A DNA stretch of 7,382 nt from Clostridiales bacterium (lineage in GTDB: Bacteria; Bacillota; Clostridia; Christensenellales; UMGS416). The position numbers and the translations under genes were made by a program. The notes under the pieces were generated by a model. The model was not told where the DNA came from. It searched no databases and worked only from the letters and a program-made list of their open reading frames with translations. Location: contig JAAYXU010000259.1 in assembly GCA_012515725.1 (NCBI GenBank), positions 1 to 7,382 on the forward strand, given 5' to 3'. Positions 1 to 6,814 of the stretch are shown in pieces (positions within the stretch are counted from its first letter, which is position 1; each line of letters begins with the position of its first letter).

Positions 1-390
1 ATGGTATACGACGCGGCCCGTCATATCGAACGAAAGGCTGTCAAGCGCCTTACCTGCCGCGCTGTTGCCGTATACAACAAGAGGCGGCGCGTCGTCGGGC
101 AGGTTCGCGAATATTCTGTGCCGGTATTCAAGCTCCCGCACCGCGAAATGATCGTGGTGCGAATGGGTGACGAGAAGGGAGCGCAGCGCGCCCAGCGCGA
201 TCCCGTGCGCTAGCGCGTGGGCGTATGTATCGGGCGGCAGGTCGATGAGAACCCGGTCGTCCAGCAGTGCGCCCGAGCGGGTCCTGATCTCCCGCCCTCT
301 CGTGAGGCGCGCGTTTTCGCAGACCGGGCACGGGCAGAAAATACCCGGTATCCCCTCGGCGGCTCCGGTTCCCAGATACTTAAGCTTCAT
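1..390 (-). CDS. MBL-fold metallo-hydrolase, PhnP-like (3' part missing)
   Basis: The N-terminal 130 residues of a metallo-beta-lactamase-fold hydrolase are present; the gene runs off the left edge. It opens with a beta strand and glycine turn (YLGTGAAEGIP, residues 5-15). A Cys cluster, C19-x-C21-x-x-C24, follows; in the PhnP type of this fold such cysteines hold a structural zinc. The metal-binding motif THSHHDH lies at 75-81, with ligands H76, H78, D80 and H81, and D50 lies in the preceding strand. Later ligands are outside the window. PhnP proteins cleave phosphodiesters such as cyclic ribose phosphates, but many related Firmicute proteins have no known substrate and no phn genes are visible here, so no symbol is given. 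The ATG at 390 follows AGGAG with six bases between. It starts 63 bases after the LCP gene on the same strand with no clear terminator between, so co-transcription is likely. Confidence 0.88.
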   Translation of the reverse strand, partial: MKLKYLGTGAAEGIPGIFCPCPVCENARLTRGREIRTRSGALLDDRVLIDLPPDTYAHALAHGIALGALRSLLVTHSHHDHFAVRELEYRHRIFANLPDDAPPLVVYGNSAAGKALDSLSFDMTGRVVYH

Positions 391-453
391 TGTGTTCTCC
401 TTTATAATTACGTGGGCGTTCATCGCTACAAGCAACGGGCATCGCGTTTAGCG

Positions 454-1476
454 TCAATTGAGCAGGAATGCGTGCAGCTCGGAAATCTCGGCTTCGGGAT
501 CCTCCATGACCACGACAGCCATACCATCGTAATTCACGTTCTTAAATGGATCGGGCACGACCATCTGCCCCACCTGGGTGTCGCTCAGACCCATGAGCAT
601 CGTGGCATAGCCGGGAAGATCGACAATCGGTATATTTGTCCGCAGGTAATTGGAGCCCTTATCGATGAGTCCCGGCAGTCGGGAGAGCTCCATGCCGCCC
701 AGCGAGCGCAGCAGCGCCATGAGCACCGTGCGCTGGCGGTTGGTGCGGGCCGAGTCGGTGCCCGACTTGCGGTTGCGCATGTACGCTGTGGCCTGCACGC
801 CGTCAAGGCGCTGCGGTACGGCTTTCTTAAGCCTTGGCGAATCGGACTTGAATATAAAGTTAAGCTCGTCTATGATTTGATTGGTCGTATCGATCTCGTT
901 AGACTCGATGTCGATGGTCACCCCGCCCATCATTTCGATGATGGAGGTCGTACCATAGAAATTAAAGAGCATATAGTTCTCGACGCGCAGTCCGAATGTC
1001 TCGTTGACGACCTGAAGCGCCAGCTCCGGACCGCCGTACATGTAGGCGGTGTTGATCCGGTTTTTCCCGTGGCCGGGAACATTGACGAGCAGATCGCGCA
1101 TGAAGGATACCATCTTTATGCTGCCCGTGCGCGTATTGACCCGTATGAGCAGCATGACGTCCGAGCGGCCCGAGAAATTGTTCGAGCGGCTGTCCACGCC
1201 CAGCAGCAGCACGTCCACGGTGTCCTTATCCTCCTTTATCGGATCGGCTTCCCCGGTCAGCTCCTCCGCGTCCTTCTCGCCGATGGGCACAAGCCCCGTG
1301 ACGTCATCCTCTGCCTCTTCGTGCGCTCCATCCGCGTAGTCGGGCTGCTGCTGCAGCGTCAGCGATAATTTTATAATATAGATGCCCGCCGCCACGACGA
1401 ACGCCAGCAGGCCGATGAGCACGACGAGCAGAACCACTAAAAAAGGGTTTTTCCTGGATTTTACATGCCCAGACAT
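454..1476 (-). CDS. LCP (LytR-CpsA-Psr) family envelope protein
   Basis: This is a 340-residue membrane-anchored LCP protein. The family transfers undecaprenyl-phosphate-linked glycopolymers (teichoic acids, capsule and similar) to peptidoglycan on the outer face of the membrane. A basic tail (residues 1-10) precedes one membrane helix (about 12-36). An acidic linker (about 46-85) leads to the LCP domain (about 87-260). Diagnostic residues are LLGVDSR (91-97), the R104/D106 pair, FMRD (125-128), NRINTAY (139-145), GGV (184-186) and the Arg cluster YMRNR to RTNRQR (232-249), which bind the lipid pyrophosphate head group. A C-terminal part of about 80 residues follows. The start is chosen at the ATG just before the basic tail, with AAAGGA about 10 bases upstream. 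In-frame alternatives are ATG at 1497 and GTG at 1557; the latter has a better ribosome site but an unusual Cys-rich tail. The family call is firm; the exact polymer is not known. Confidence 0.93.
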   Translation of the reverse strand: MSGHVKSRKNPFLVVLLVVLIGLLAFVVAAGIYIIKLSLTLQQQPDYADGAHEEAEDDVTGLVPIGEKDAEELTGEADPIKEDKDTVDVLLLGVDSRSNNFSGRSDVMLLIRVNTRTGSIKMVSFMRDLLVNVPGHGKNRINTAYMYGGPELALQVVNETFGLRVENYMLFNFYGTTSIIEMMGGVTIDIESNEIDTTNQIIDELNFIFKSDSPRLKKAVPQRLDGVQATAYMRNRKSGTDSARTNRQRTVLMALLRSLGGMELSRLPGLIDKGSNYLRTNIPIVDLPGYATMLMGLSDTQVGQMVVPDPFKNVNYDGMAVVVMEDPEAEISELHAFLLN

Positions 1477-1573
1477 GTTTCTCACATCCTTTACCATGCC
1501 GGGCCCGGCGCAGCGGCAATGGTTCTCACGATCGAGCAACGCAAGCGGTTTACCCACGCCGTCGCTCCTGATT

Positions 1574-1602
1574 AGTATATAGCAAATCGTTTCCGCAGAC
1601 AA
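1574..1602 (-). promoter_or_regulatory. Sigma-A-like promoter for the LCP gene
   Basis: Read on the minus strand, TTGTCT (1602-1597) and TATACT (1579-1574) are separated by exactly 17 bases. The expected transcription start is near 1567, giving a leader of about 90 bases to the ATG at 1476. If used, this promoter rules out any LCP start at or upstream of 1602 and would cut into the ribosome site of the GTG at 1557. Confidence 0.55.
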
Positions 1603-1610
1603 GCCGGTTG

Positions 1611-1671
1611 AAAAAAGTGGAATTCATCCCGGCGCATAGGTGCGCATAACAATCCGCCTATGGATGAATTC
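1611..1671 (-). terminator. Terminator-like hairpin upstream of the LCP gene
   Basis: A perfect 10-base inverted repeat, GAATTCATCC/GGATGAATTC (1620-1629 and 1662-1671), encloses a 32-base loop that can itself pair (ATAGG with CCTAT, or GGCG with CGCC). On the minus strand it is followed by CAC and then six T residues (1616-1611), so the orientation is that of a minus-strand terminator. No protein gene lies upstream on that strand within the gap. It would therefore end a short leader or small RNA. The 3-base spacer before the T tract and the long loop make it weaker than a textbook case. Confidence 0.45.
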
Positions 1672-1708
1672 TCATCCCCTGCCGATTTCATCTGCTTTCC
1701 CTTCGGCA
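1611..1708 (-). ncRNA. Candidate attenuator leader or small RNA
   Basis: On the minus strand this begins with a TGCCGA/TCGGCA hairpin (1708-1703 with 1685-1680, 17-base loop). Next comes GGATGA-GAAT-TCATCC, a 6-bp hairpin with a four-base loop (1677-1662). Its second arm is also the first arm of the terminator-like stem (1671-1662 with 1629-1620). The two hairpins cannot form together, which is the layout of a transcription attenuator. A possible start signal is TATATT at 1728-1723 with a poor -35 near 1751. It was not recognised as a known riboswitch or T-box, and function is inferred from layout alone. Confidence 0.3.
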
Positions 1709-1785
1709 CCTCATATATAAATAATATAGTAATTGTCTTTTTTGCGTAGAACAAATGCTGCCGCATTACTGCCTTCGTGAAATTG

Positions 1786-1814
1786 TTGCGGTAACCGGCC
1801 GATTCGTGTATTAT
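1786..1814 (+). promoter_or_regulatory. Sigma-A-like promoter for the PHP-C11 operon
   Basis: TTGCGG (1786-1791) and TATTAT (1809-1814) are separated by 17 bases. The start would be near 1821, leaving a 5' leader of about 33 bases that contains the AAGGAGGA ribosome site. No operator-like repeat was seen around it. Confidence 0.5.
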
Positions 1815-1841
1815 TAAGCCGGATTTATGCTGTCTATATAT

Positions 1842-1849
1842 AAGGAGGA
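1842..1849 (+). promoter_or_regulatory. Strong ribosome binding site deciding the PHP start
   Basis: AAGGAGGA is nearly a full match to the anti-Shine-Dalgarno sequence. Its AGGAGG core ends 5 bases before the ATG at 1854. This selects 1854 over the in-frame ATG at 1827, which has no such site and lies close to the predicted transcription start. Confidence 0.85.
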
Positions 1850-1853
1850 TTTC

Positions 1854-3122
1854 ATGGCTCCCGACTTAACCGATCGTCTCAATGATAAGGACCCGGAGCG
1901 GAGGCTGGAGGCGCTTACCGCGCTGCGCGGCGTACCCCGCGGGCCGCAGGCGCCGGGCCATGTCAACAACCATATTCATACTATGTATTCATTCTCGCCG
2001 TACTCGCCGTCGGCGGCGGTTTTTGAAGCCTGCCGGGCGGGTCTTACCACCGCCGGCATCATGGATCACGATTCGATCGCCGGGGGAGAGGAATTTATAG
2101 CGGCGGGCCGCGTCATGGGCCTGCCGGTCACATGCGGCATCGAGTGCAGGGTGTCGTTCGCGGACACGCCCTTTTCCGGGCGGCTCATCAATAACCCCGA
2201 TCAAAAGGGCGTAGTATACATGGCGCTGCATGGCGTCCCTACGGGACAGCACGTCGCGGTGCAGCGCTTCTTTGAGCCGCTGCGGGAGGCCCGCGGACGC
2301 CGCAACCGGCGCATGACCGAGCGGATACATGACATTGTATCGCCCCTAGGAATCGGCCTCGACTACGAGCGCGACGTGCTTCCGCTCTCGTGGTCGGCCT
2401 GCGGGGGGGCGGTCACCGAGCGCCATATACTCTTCGGCCTCGCGCATAATATCATCGCCGCTATAGGCAGGGGAGAGCCGCTCATAGAATTTATCGACAA
2501 ACGCCTCGAGCTGCCGCTCTCCGGGAAGGCGCGTGCGTACCTCGCGGACACCGAGAATCCCGGCTACGCGTATGACCTGCTCAACGTGCTCAAGGGCCAG
2601 TTCGTGTCCCGGTTCTATATCCCGGCCACCGACGAATGTCCGCCGGTCCGGGAGGTGCTCGACCTCTCCGAGCGGGTGGGGGCCATATCGGCCTACGCCT
2701 ACCTGGGAGATGTGGGAGATTCGCCCACGGGCGACAAGAAGGCGCAGAAATTCGAGGACGACTATCTTGACGATCTTTTCGGATACCTGCGGGACATCGG
2801 ATTCAGGGCGGTCACGTACATGCCCACACGCAACACCGGCCCACAGCTTACGCGCGTGCGGGAGCTGTGCCGCCGGATGGGACTGTTTGAGATCTGCGGC
2901 GAGGACATCAATCAGCCACGCCAGTCGTTCGTAACCGAAAAACTGCGAGACCCCGGCTTCTCCCATCTGGTGGACGCGACCTGGGCGCTCATCGCCCACG
3001 AGAAGCTAGCAGACGAGGACCCGGCCCGGGGCTTCTTCGCGGACGCCGCGGTCCGGGAGTATCCCGATATCGCGCGCCGCGCCGCGGCTTTCGCCCAGCG
3101 GGGACGCGCACTGGCGCGATAA
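1854..3122 (+). CDS. PHP-domain putative metal-dependent phosphoesterase
   Basis: This is a 422-residue cytoplasmic protein with no signal peptide or membrane helix. After a helical lead-in of about 35 residues comes a PHP (polymerase and histidinol phosphatase) core: HIH at 40-42, DHD at 71-73, GIE at 95-97 and H126 in YMALHG. These match the first metal-binding motifs of the family, which hydrolyses phosphate esters using two or three metal ions. Residues 130-265 form an insert, largely helical by eye. The C-terminal PHP motifs look altered: where many relatives have a His (AHP) there is AYAYLGD (280-286), and where GSDxH is expected there is GEDINQPRQSF (349-359). The protein may belong to a divergent subfamily with a different metal set, or I may have misaligned the end. 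The substrate is unknown. It heads a two-gene operon with the C11 peptidase; the stop is followed by 19 bases and the next start. Confidence 0.85.
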   Translation: MAPDLTDRLNDKDPERRLEALTALRGVPRGPQAPGHVNNHIHTMYSFSPYSPSAAVFEACRAGLTTAGIMDHDSIAGGEEFIAAGRVMGLPVTCGIECRVSFADTPFSGRLINNPDQKGVVYMALHGVPTGQHVAVQRFFEPLREARGRRNRRMTERIHDIVSPLGIGLDYERDVLPLSWSACGGAVTERHILFGLAHNIIAAIGRGEPLIEFIDKRLELPLSGKARAYLADTENPGYAYDLLNVLKGQFVSRFYIPATDECPPVREVLDLSERVGAISAYAYLGDVGDSPTGDKKAQKFEDDYLDDLFGYLRDIGFRAVTYMPTRNTGPQLTRVRELCRRMGLFEICGEDINQPRQSFVTEKLRDPGFSHLVDATWALIAHEKLADEDPARGFFADAAVREYPDIARRAAAFAQRGRALAR

Positions 3123-3141
3123 CGCGGAAGGAGCGAACTGT

Positions 3142-5094
3142 ATGCGAGCTGTGATCGCTGTGCTAATCAGCCTGGCGCTGGCGCTGTCCTGTGCGGGCTG
3201 CGGCCTCATCGACGTGTACCGCGGCAATTCGGGCGGCGAATATATCGGCAGCAGGGATAGAAAAACCGCCGCGCCGTCGCCCACGCCTACCCCGGCCGAG
3301 TCCGCCCCGACCCCTGCCGCGGAACCTGCGCAGGCCTGGACGGTGCTCATATACATGAACGGCTCGGATCTGGAGAGCGTGTACGGCATGGCTACGCGCG
3401 ATATCGTAGAAATGCTGACCGCTCCCGCGTCGGACGACGTGCGCGTGATACTCGCGACAGGCGGAACCAGCGCGTGGCAGAACGATACGATCGATCCCCG
3501 TCGTACGCAGTACTGGCAGGTCGGAGAAGATTCGCTCGAGCTTCTTGAGTCTCTCGCGCCCTCCAGTATGGGAGCGCCCGAGACGCTGACCGCGTTTGTC
3601 CAATACGGCGTCGCCAACTACCCGGCCCAGCGTACCGCGCTGCTCCTGTGGAACCACGGCTCCGGCCCGATCGTCGGCTTTGGATGCGATGAGCTCTACG
3701 GCAGCGATTCGCTGACGCTTCCCGAGCTTACAAAGGCGCTCGCCGACGCCGCGACGGATCGTCCGCTGTACCTCGTTGGCTTTGACGCGTGCCTGATGGC
3801 GTCGCTCGAAACCGCGCACGCGGTCGCTCCGTACTCGCGCTACATGATCGCGTCCGAGGAGCTCGAACCGGGAACCGGATGGAGCTACACGCATCTGCTG
3901 ACGGCTCTTTCGTCCGACCCCGCGATATCGATCGAGTCTCTTTTCCGGACCACCTCCGACGGTATGCTGTGGAACGCGGGGCAGAGCGAGAATGCCGACC
4001 TGTGCACGCTGTCGCTCGTGGATCTTAGCGCCACCGGCGCGGTGGAGGACGCTCTTGCCGCGCTGGCTGTGCGCGCCCAGCGCGATCTCGTCTCGCCCGA
4101 TATGGCCCGGCAGATCACTCAGGCCCGCGCAGGCTCTCTGATATTCGGCGGCTCCGACCCCGATGAGGGCATCGTGGACGTCGTGGATCTTAAGGATTTC
4201 GCGTATAAAATACTGCCGCTTTACCCCGAGGAGGGGCAGGCGCTCATCAGCGCCCTGGAAGCGGCGGTGCTTGGTGCGGGCAGCGGCCGGGCGCGTATGG
4301 CGGCTACCGGGCTATCGATCTACTTTCCATTCCTGGATCAGGACAACCGCGCCCTTTTTGTCAATCTGTATTCAAACGTATCCATCACGCCCGCGTGGAC
4401 AGAGTTTACCGCCTCATTCGTCGCGATGCTCGAAGAGCGCGAGTCGCATGTGCCCCCGCTCAGCGTAGACGAAACCGCGCTGGAGAGCGGCGTCGCCGCG
4501 ATCCGGATCGACGATGGGATACTGGACGAGGTTGGCTATATCTTTTATTCGCTGGCGCTTGATCTGGGCGACGGAGCCTATCTGGAGCTTGGCCACGATA
4601 ACGATCTATATGTAGAATGGGACACGGGCTATGCCGAGGCCAATTTCCGTGGGTACTGGGTGTACCTTAATGATAACGTGGTTCCGTTCTATATTATCGA
4701 GGAAAACGAGTACGGGAACCTTTACAACATCCCCGCGCTTCTCAATGGCGAGCAGGTATTCATACGCTGCGCCTGGTACTGGGACACGGACGGCGAAGGC
4801 GGAAGCTACCATGTGCTGGGCGCGGTCCGGGGGATCGACAAAGTGACCCGCGTCGTCAACCGTCAGCTGATACCGCTTACCGACGGGGATATCGTCACGC
4901 CGCTTTTCTCGATCGTGGACGAGCAGGGGATGCTTATTGAGCAGTTCGAGGGAGAACCGATACCCATATCGGGGCAGCCGGTGCTGGAGGACTTTACGCT
5001 CATAACTGGCACGTATCTATTCGGATTCCGGGTCGTGGACTGGTCGATGAATCTAATCGGAACCGAGTACTTCACGATCGACTGGGAGGAGTAG
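3142..5094 (+). CDS. Clostripain-family (C11) cysteine peptidase lipoprotein
   Basis: This is a 650-residue surface peptidase. The N-terminus is a lipoprotein signal (hydrophobic 3-16, then SCAGCG) with C20 the likely lipidated Cys and C17 an alternative. A Pro/Thr/Ala-rich spacer (about 42-64) leads to the C11 domain, which starts at WTVLIYMNGSDLES (66-79). The catalytic dyad is visible: H172 in LLLWNHGSG and C217 in GFDACLMAS. The conserved ATGLSIYFP lies at 388-396. Family members cut after Arg or Lys and often mature by self-cleavage. Residues 440-650 are rich in beta-strand-like and aromatic segments (for example FRGYWVYLND, 502-511) and resemble the C-terminal extension of other gut Firmicute C11 proteins; their role is unknown. 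The start has AAGGAG eight bases upstream. It is translated from the same transcript as the PHP gene, and a terminator follows about 60 bases after the stop. Confidence 0.93.
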   Translation: MRAVIAVLISLALALSCAGCGLIDVYRGNSGGEYIGSRDRKTAAPSPTPTPAESAPTPAAEPAQAWTVLIYMNGSDLESVYGMATRDIVEMLTAPASDDVRVILATGGTSAWQNDTIDPRRTQYWQVGEDSLELLESLAPSSMGAPETLTAFVQYGVANYPAQRTALLLWNHGSGPIVGFGCDELYGSDSLTLPELTKALADAATDRPLYLVGFDACLMASLETAHAVAPYSRYMIASEELEPGTGWSYTHLLTALSSDPAISIESLFRTTSDGMLWNAGQSENADLCTLSLVDLSATGAVEDALAALAVRAQRDLVSPDMARQITQARAGSLIFGGSDPDEGIVDVVDLKDFAYKILPLYPEEGQALISALEAAVLGAGSGRARMAATGLSIYFPFLDQDNRALFVNLYSNVSITPAWTEFTASFVAMLEERESHVPPLSVDETALESGVAAIRIDDGILDEVGYIFYSLALDLGDGAYLELGHDNDLYVEWDTGYAEANFRGYWVYLNDNVVPFYIIEENEYGNLYNIPALLNGEQVFIRCAWYWDTDGEGGSYHVLGAVRGIDKVTRVVNRQLIPLTDGDIVTPLFSIVDEQGMLIEQFEGEPIPISGQPVLEDFTLITGTYLFGFRVVDWSMNLIGTEYFTIDWEE

Positions 5095-5154
5095 TGATTG
5101 GGCCGGTAACCATATAATGCGACTTGCTGATCATTGTCGAACTAACATCATTTA

Positions 5155-5199
5155 GGACCGAGGGCGGGGGCTTGCTCCCGCCGCGTCCTTTTGTTCTTT
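5155..5199 (+). terminator. Rho-independent terminator of the PHP-C11 operon
   Basis: An 8-bp stem including one G-U pair (GGCGGGGG 5163-5170 with CTCCCGCC 5175-5182) closes a CTTG tetraloop. An outer GGAC/GTCC pairing (5155-5158 with 5185-5188) extends it, and a T-rich tail (TTTTGTTCTTT) follows. It lies 60 bases after the C11 stop on the same strand. Confidence 0.85.
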
Positions 5200-5248
5200 G
5201 CTTATTCGGGTTCTGAGATTAAGAGGACGCTCCGCTGGGTCCGGCACT

Positions 5249-5287
5249 AAAAAAGAAAGCTCATTCAATCGCTCAAATAGAGCTTCT
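5249..5287 (-). terminator. Rho-independent terminator of the MATE gene
   Basis: Read on the minus strand, AGAAGCTC (5287-5280) pairs with GAGCTT-T-CT (5262-5254, one bulged T) around a 17-base loop in which ATT/AAT may also pair, and the hairpin runs into TTTTTT (5254-5249). It begins about 30 bases after the MATE stop codon and faces the plus-strand terminator of the C11 gene. Confidence 0.72.
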
Positions 5288-5317
5288 TAAAAAGCAAATG
5301 CTATCTCCCTGCGCGGT

Positions 5318-6709
5318 CTATACCTTCCCCTTGACCCAGGTTCCCCGGGAAAAGAGCCAGAAGAGTATGACCCCCCGCACCAGATAGTCCGCGATCAACG
5401 TCATCCATACGAAGGGCAGATCGCCGCGCAGCGCGAACACGACATACGCGGAGGCGGCGGGACGAATGAGCATAACGCCCACGGCCGTGGCGATCATAGG
5501 CCCCACCGTGTACCCCGCGCCCCGCAGCGCGCCCATCGTGATAAAGCAGTAGGCCATCAGCGGCTGGGCAAGGGCCATCACCTGCATGACCCGGTGCCCG
5601 AGCGCGATTACCTCGGGATCATCGGAGAAAAGAAGGTCGATGAGCGAGCCGCCCCAGACCATGAGTCCCGCGCATATGATTACCGATACGAGAAGCGTCA
5701 TGTTGCGTGCGCTCGCGGCATACCGTCGCGCCATGCCCGGAAGTCTGCGCCCGAGGCTCTGACCGACCAGCGTGGTCGCCGCCACCGAAAAGGCCTGTCC
5801 GTTCATAAACGTTATATTAAGTAGCGACTGCCCCGCCTGGTGCGTGGCGTAGGCTACGGTGCCAAGGCTGCTGATGATGCGGGTAAAGAGCAGCACGCCC
5901 ACCCGCATGATCATCTGCTCCAGAAGCGCCGGAAACCCGACGCGCAGTATCCGGCGAAGCAGTCCCCAGTCGGGCCGCCAGCGCGCGCGTATGCGCAGCA
6001 TGAACTCGTGGCGTCCCGCAACCACAGTCGCGATAGCCATCGCGAGAGCTACGACATACGATATACCGGTCGCCAGCGACGCGCCTCCCACGCCCATCGC
6101 CGGGAACCCCCATTTACCGAATATAAGCAGATAATTAAGGGGTATATTGATCGCGTTGGACGCGAGGTTCATCATCATCGCCGCGCGCGTATGTCCCGCC
6201 CCCCGCAGGCAGGCCGCGATCGCGAGCCCCAGTATCTGCACGGGAAAGAACAGCATCTGTATGCGAAAATACTCGGCCGCGCCATCGATCGTGTCGGGCT
6301 GCGCTCCCATCCATACCATTGCCTGACGCGACAGCAGTCCGCCTGCCACGGCCAGCGCCACCGAAAGGACGGCGCTCACTAGCAGCGCCTGCCGCAGTAC
6401 AGCGTTCATACCGGCCTGGTCGCCCTCGCCCCGCATACGCGCGACCAGCGCGGTAAAGCCTACGTTGATGCCCATGCACAGCACCAGCAGCACGAAACGG
6501 GGCTGCGTCGAAAGCCCGACCGCCGCCAGCGCCCATGTGCCCAGCGACGATACCATGATAGTGTCGACGAGCTGACAGGCCGCCGCCAGTGTCATTTCCG
6601 CCATCGTGGGAAGCGCGACGCGGAGCACATCCCGGTCGATATCGCGTCGGGATACCGCTTCCTCATCGAAACTGTCGCGATGAATCAGCAGTTCCGCACT
6701 CTTTTCCAC
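5318..6709 (-). CDS. MATE family efflux transporter
   Basis: This is a 463-residue inner-membrane protein of normal MATE length, with a hydrophilic N-terminal tail (1-30) and about twelve membrane helices in two related halves. The halves show the internal pseudo-repeat CLRGAGHTRAAM (167-178) and ALRGAGYT (394-401). VDTIMVSSLG (48-57) in the first helix and E264 in FPALLEQM, at the start of the second half, are typical of the family. MATE proteins export cationic drugs, dyes or metabolites in exchange for Na+ or H+; the substrate cannot be read from sequence. The start is a GTG, supported by GGGAGG five bases upstream; the next in-frame ATG (residue 36) would remove part of the first helix. 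The gene lies 285 bases downstream of leuS on the same strand, probably with its own promoter, and ends at a terminator shortly after the TAG stop. Confidence 0.93.
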   Translation of the reverse strand: MEKSAELLIHRDSFDEEAVSRRDIDRDVLRVALPTMAEMTLAAACQLVDTIMVSSLGTWALAAVGLSTQPRFVLLVLCMGINVGFTALVARMRGEGDQAGMNAVLRQALLVSAVLSVALAVAGGLLSRQAMVWMGAQPDTIDGAAEYFRIQMLFFPVQILGLAIAACLRGAGHTRAAMMMNLASNAINIPLNYLLIFGKWGFPAMGVGGASLATGISYVVALAMAIATVVAGRHEFMLRIRARWRPDWGLLRRILRVGFPALLEQMIMRVGVLLFTRIISSLGTVAYATHQAGQSLLNITFMNGQAFSVAATTLVGQSLGRRLPGMARRYAASARNMTLLVSVIICAGLMVWGGSLIDLLFSDDPEVIALGHRVMQVMALAQPLMAYCFITMGALRGAGYTVGPMIATAVGVMLIRPAASAYVVFALRGDLPFVWMTLIADYLVRGVILFWLFSRGTWVKGKV

Positions 6710-6714
6710 TCCCG

Positions 6715-6720
6715 CCTCCC
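6715..6720 (-). promoter_or_regulatory. Ribosome binding site supporting the MATE GTG start
   Basis: On the minus strand GGGAGG lies five bases before the GTG at 6709. The same frame has no ATG until residue 36, inside the first transmembrane segment, so this site settles the start on GTG. Confidence 0.75.
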
Positions 6721-6733
6721 AAAACCTACAATA

Positions 6734-6763
6734 AATATAGTCAAAACGTAAAAAATGAATGAA
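6734..6763 (-). promoter_or_regulatory. Possible promoter of the MATE gene
   Basis: An AT-rich stretch upstream of the MATE gene contains, on the minus strand, TTCATT (6763-6758) and TATATT (6739-6734) with 18 bases between. The -35 is a poor match. Transcription would start near 6727, leaving a leader of under 20 bases with the GGGAGG site. No riboswitch-like fold was found close to the start. Confidence 0.3.
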
Positions 6764-6779
6764 CTTTTAGCTATAGCGG

Positions 6780-6808
6780 TTGCGCCGCGCCCGTTTGCGC
6801 GTTATACT
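6780..6808 (+). promoter_or_regulatory. Plus-strand promoter-like sequence in the leuS-MATE gap
   Basis: TTGCGC (6780-6785) and TATACT (6803-6808) are separated by exactly 17 bases, close to the pattern of the other promoters in this window. The spacer itself is an inverted repeat (CGCGC 6786-6790 with GCGCG 6797-6801), which could be an operator or chance in GC-rich DNA. It points away from the MATE gene and no protein gene follows it; it would drive the candidate small RNA. Confidence 0.4.
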
Positions 6809-6814
6809 TTTACC

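Larger units (their letters stand above)
1477..1853. other. Divergent intergenic region between LCP and PHP genes
   Basis: This 377-base gap separates two divergent genes. From the LCP side it holds a leader of about 90 bases, an LCP promoter (1574-1602), a T6 tract plus long inverted repeat (1611-1671), a second hairpin (1680-1708), an AT-rich stretch (1709-1740) with weak minus-strand promoter-like hexamers, and the PHP promoter (1786-1814). A short minus-strand frame (ATG at 1691 to a stop at 1572) crosses the inverted repeat. Its 39-residue product is not recognisable, so it is not called as a gene. Confidence 0.8.

Noticed and set aside
217..1368. A 383-codon open frame on the plus strand opposite the MBL and LCP genes
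   Set aside because: It spans two clearly recognisable minus-strand genes, has no ribosome site, and its product is His/Arg/Val-rich without any family motif. Long antisense frames are common in GC-rich DNA.
1477..1602. Extension of the LCP protein to the ATG at 1602
   Set aside because: That ATG lies in the -35 of a good promoter, has no ribosome site, and would add an unlikely 42-residue tail before the membrane helix.
1572..1766. A 64-codon minus-strand frame upstream of the LCP gene
   Set aside because: It runs across the inverted repeat and into the LCP promoter. An inner ATG at 1691 has a weak GGGAAAG upstream, but the product is not recognisable and the sequence is better explained as RNA structure and promoter.
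3163..3894. A 243-codon minus-strand frame inside the C11 gene (also 3006-3617 minus and 2346-2999 minus)
   Set aside because: Arg-rich or Ser-rich products with no motifs, fully covered by the well-supported PHP and C11 genes on the other strand.
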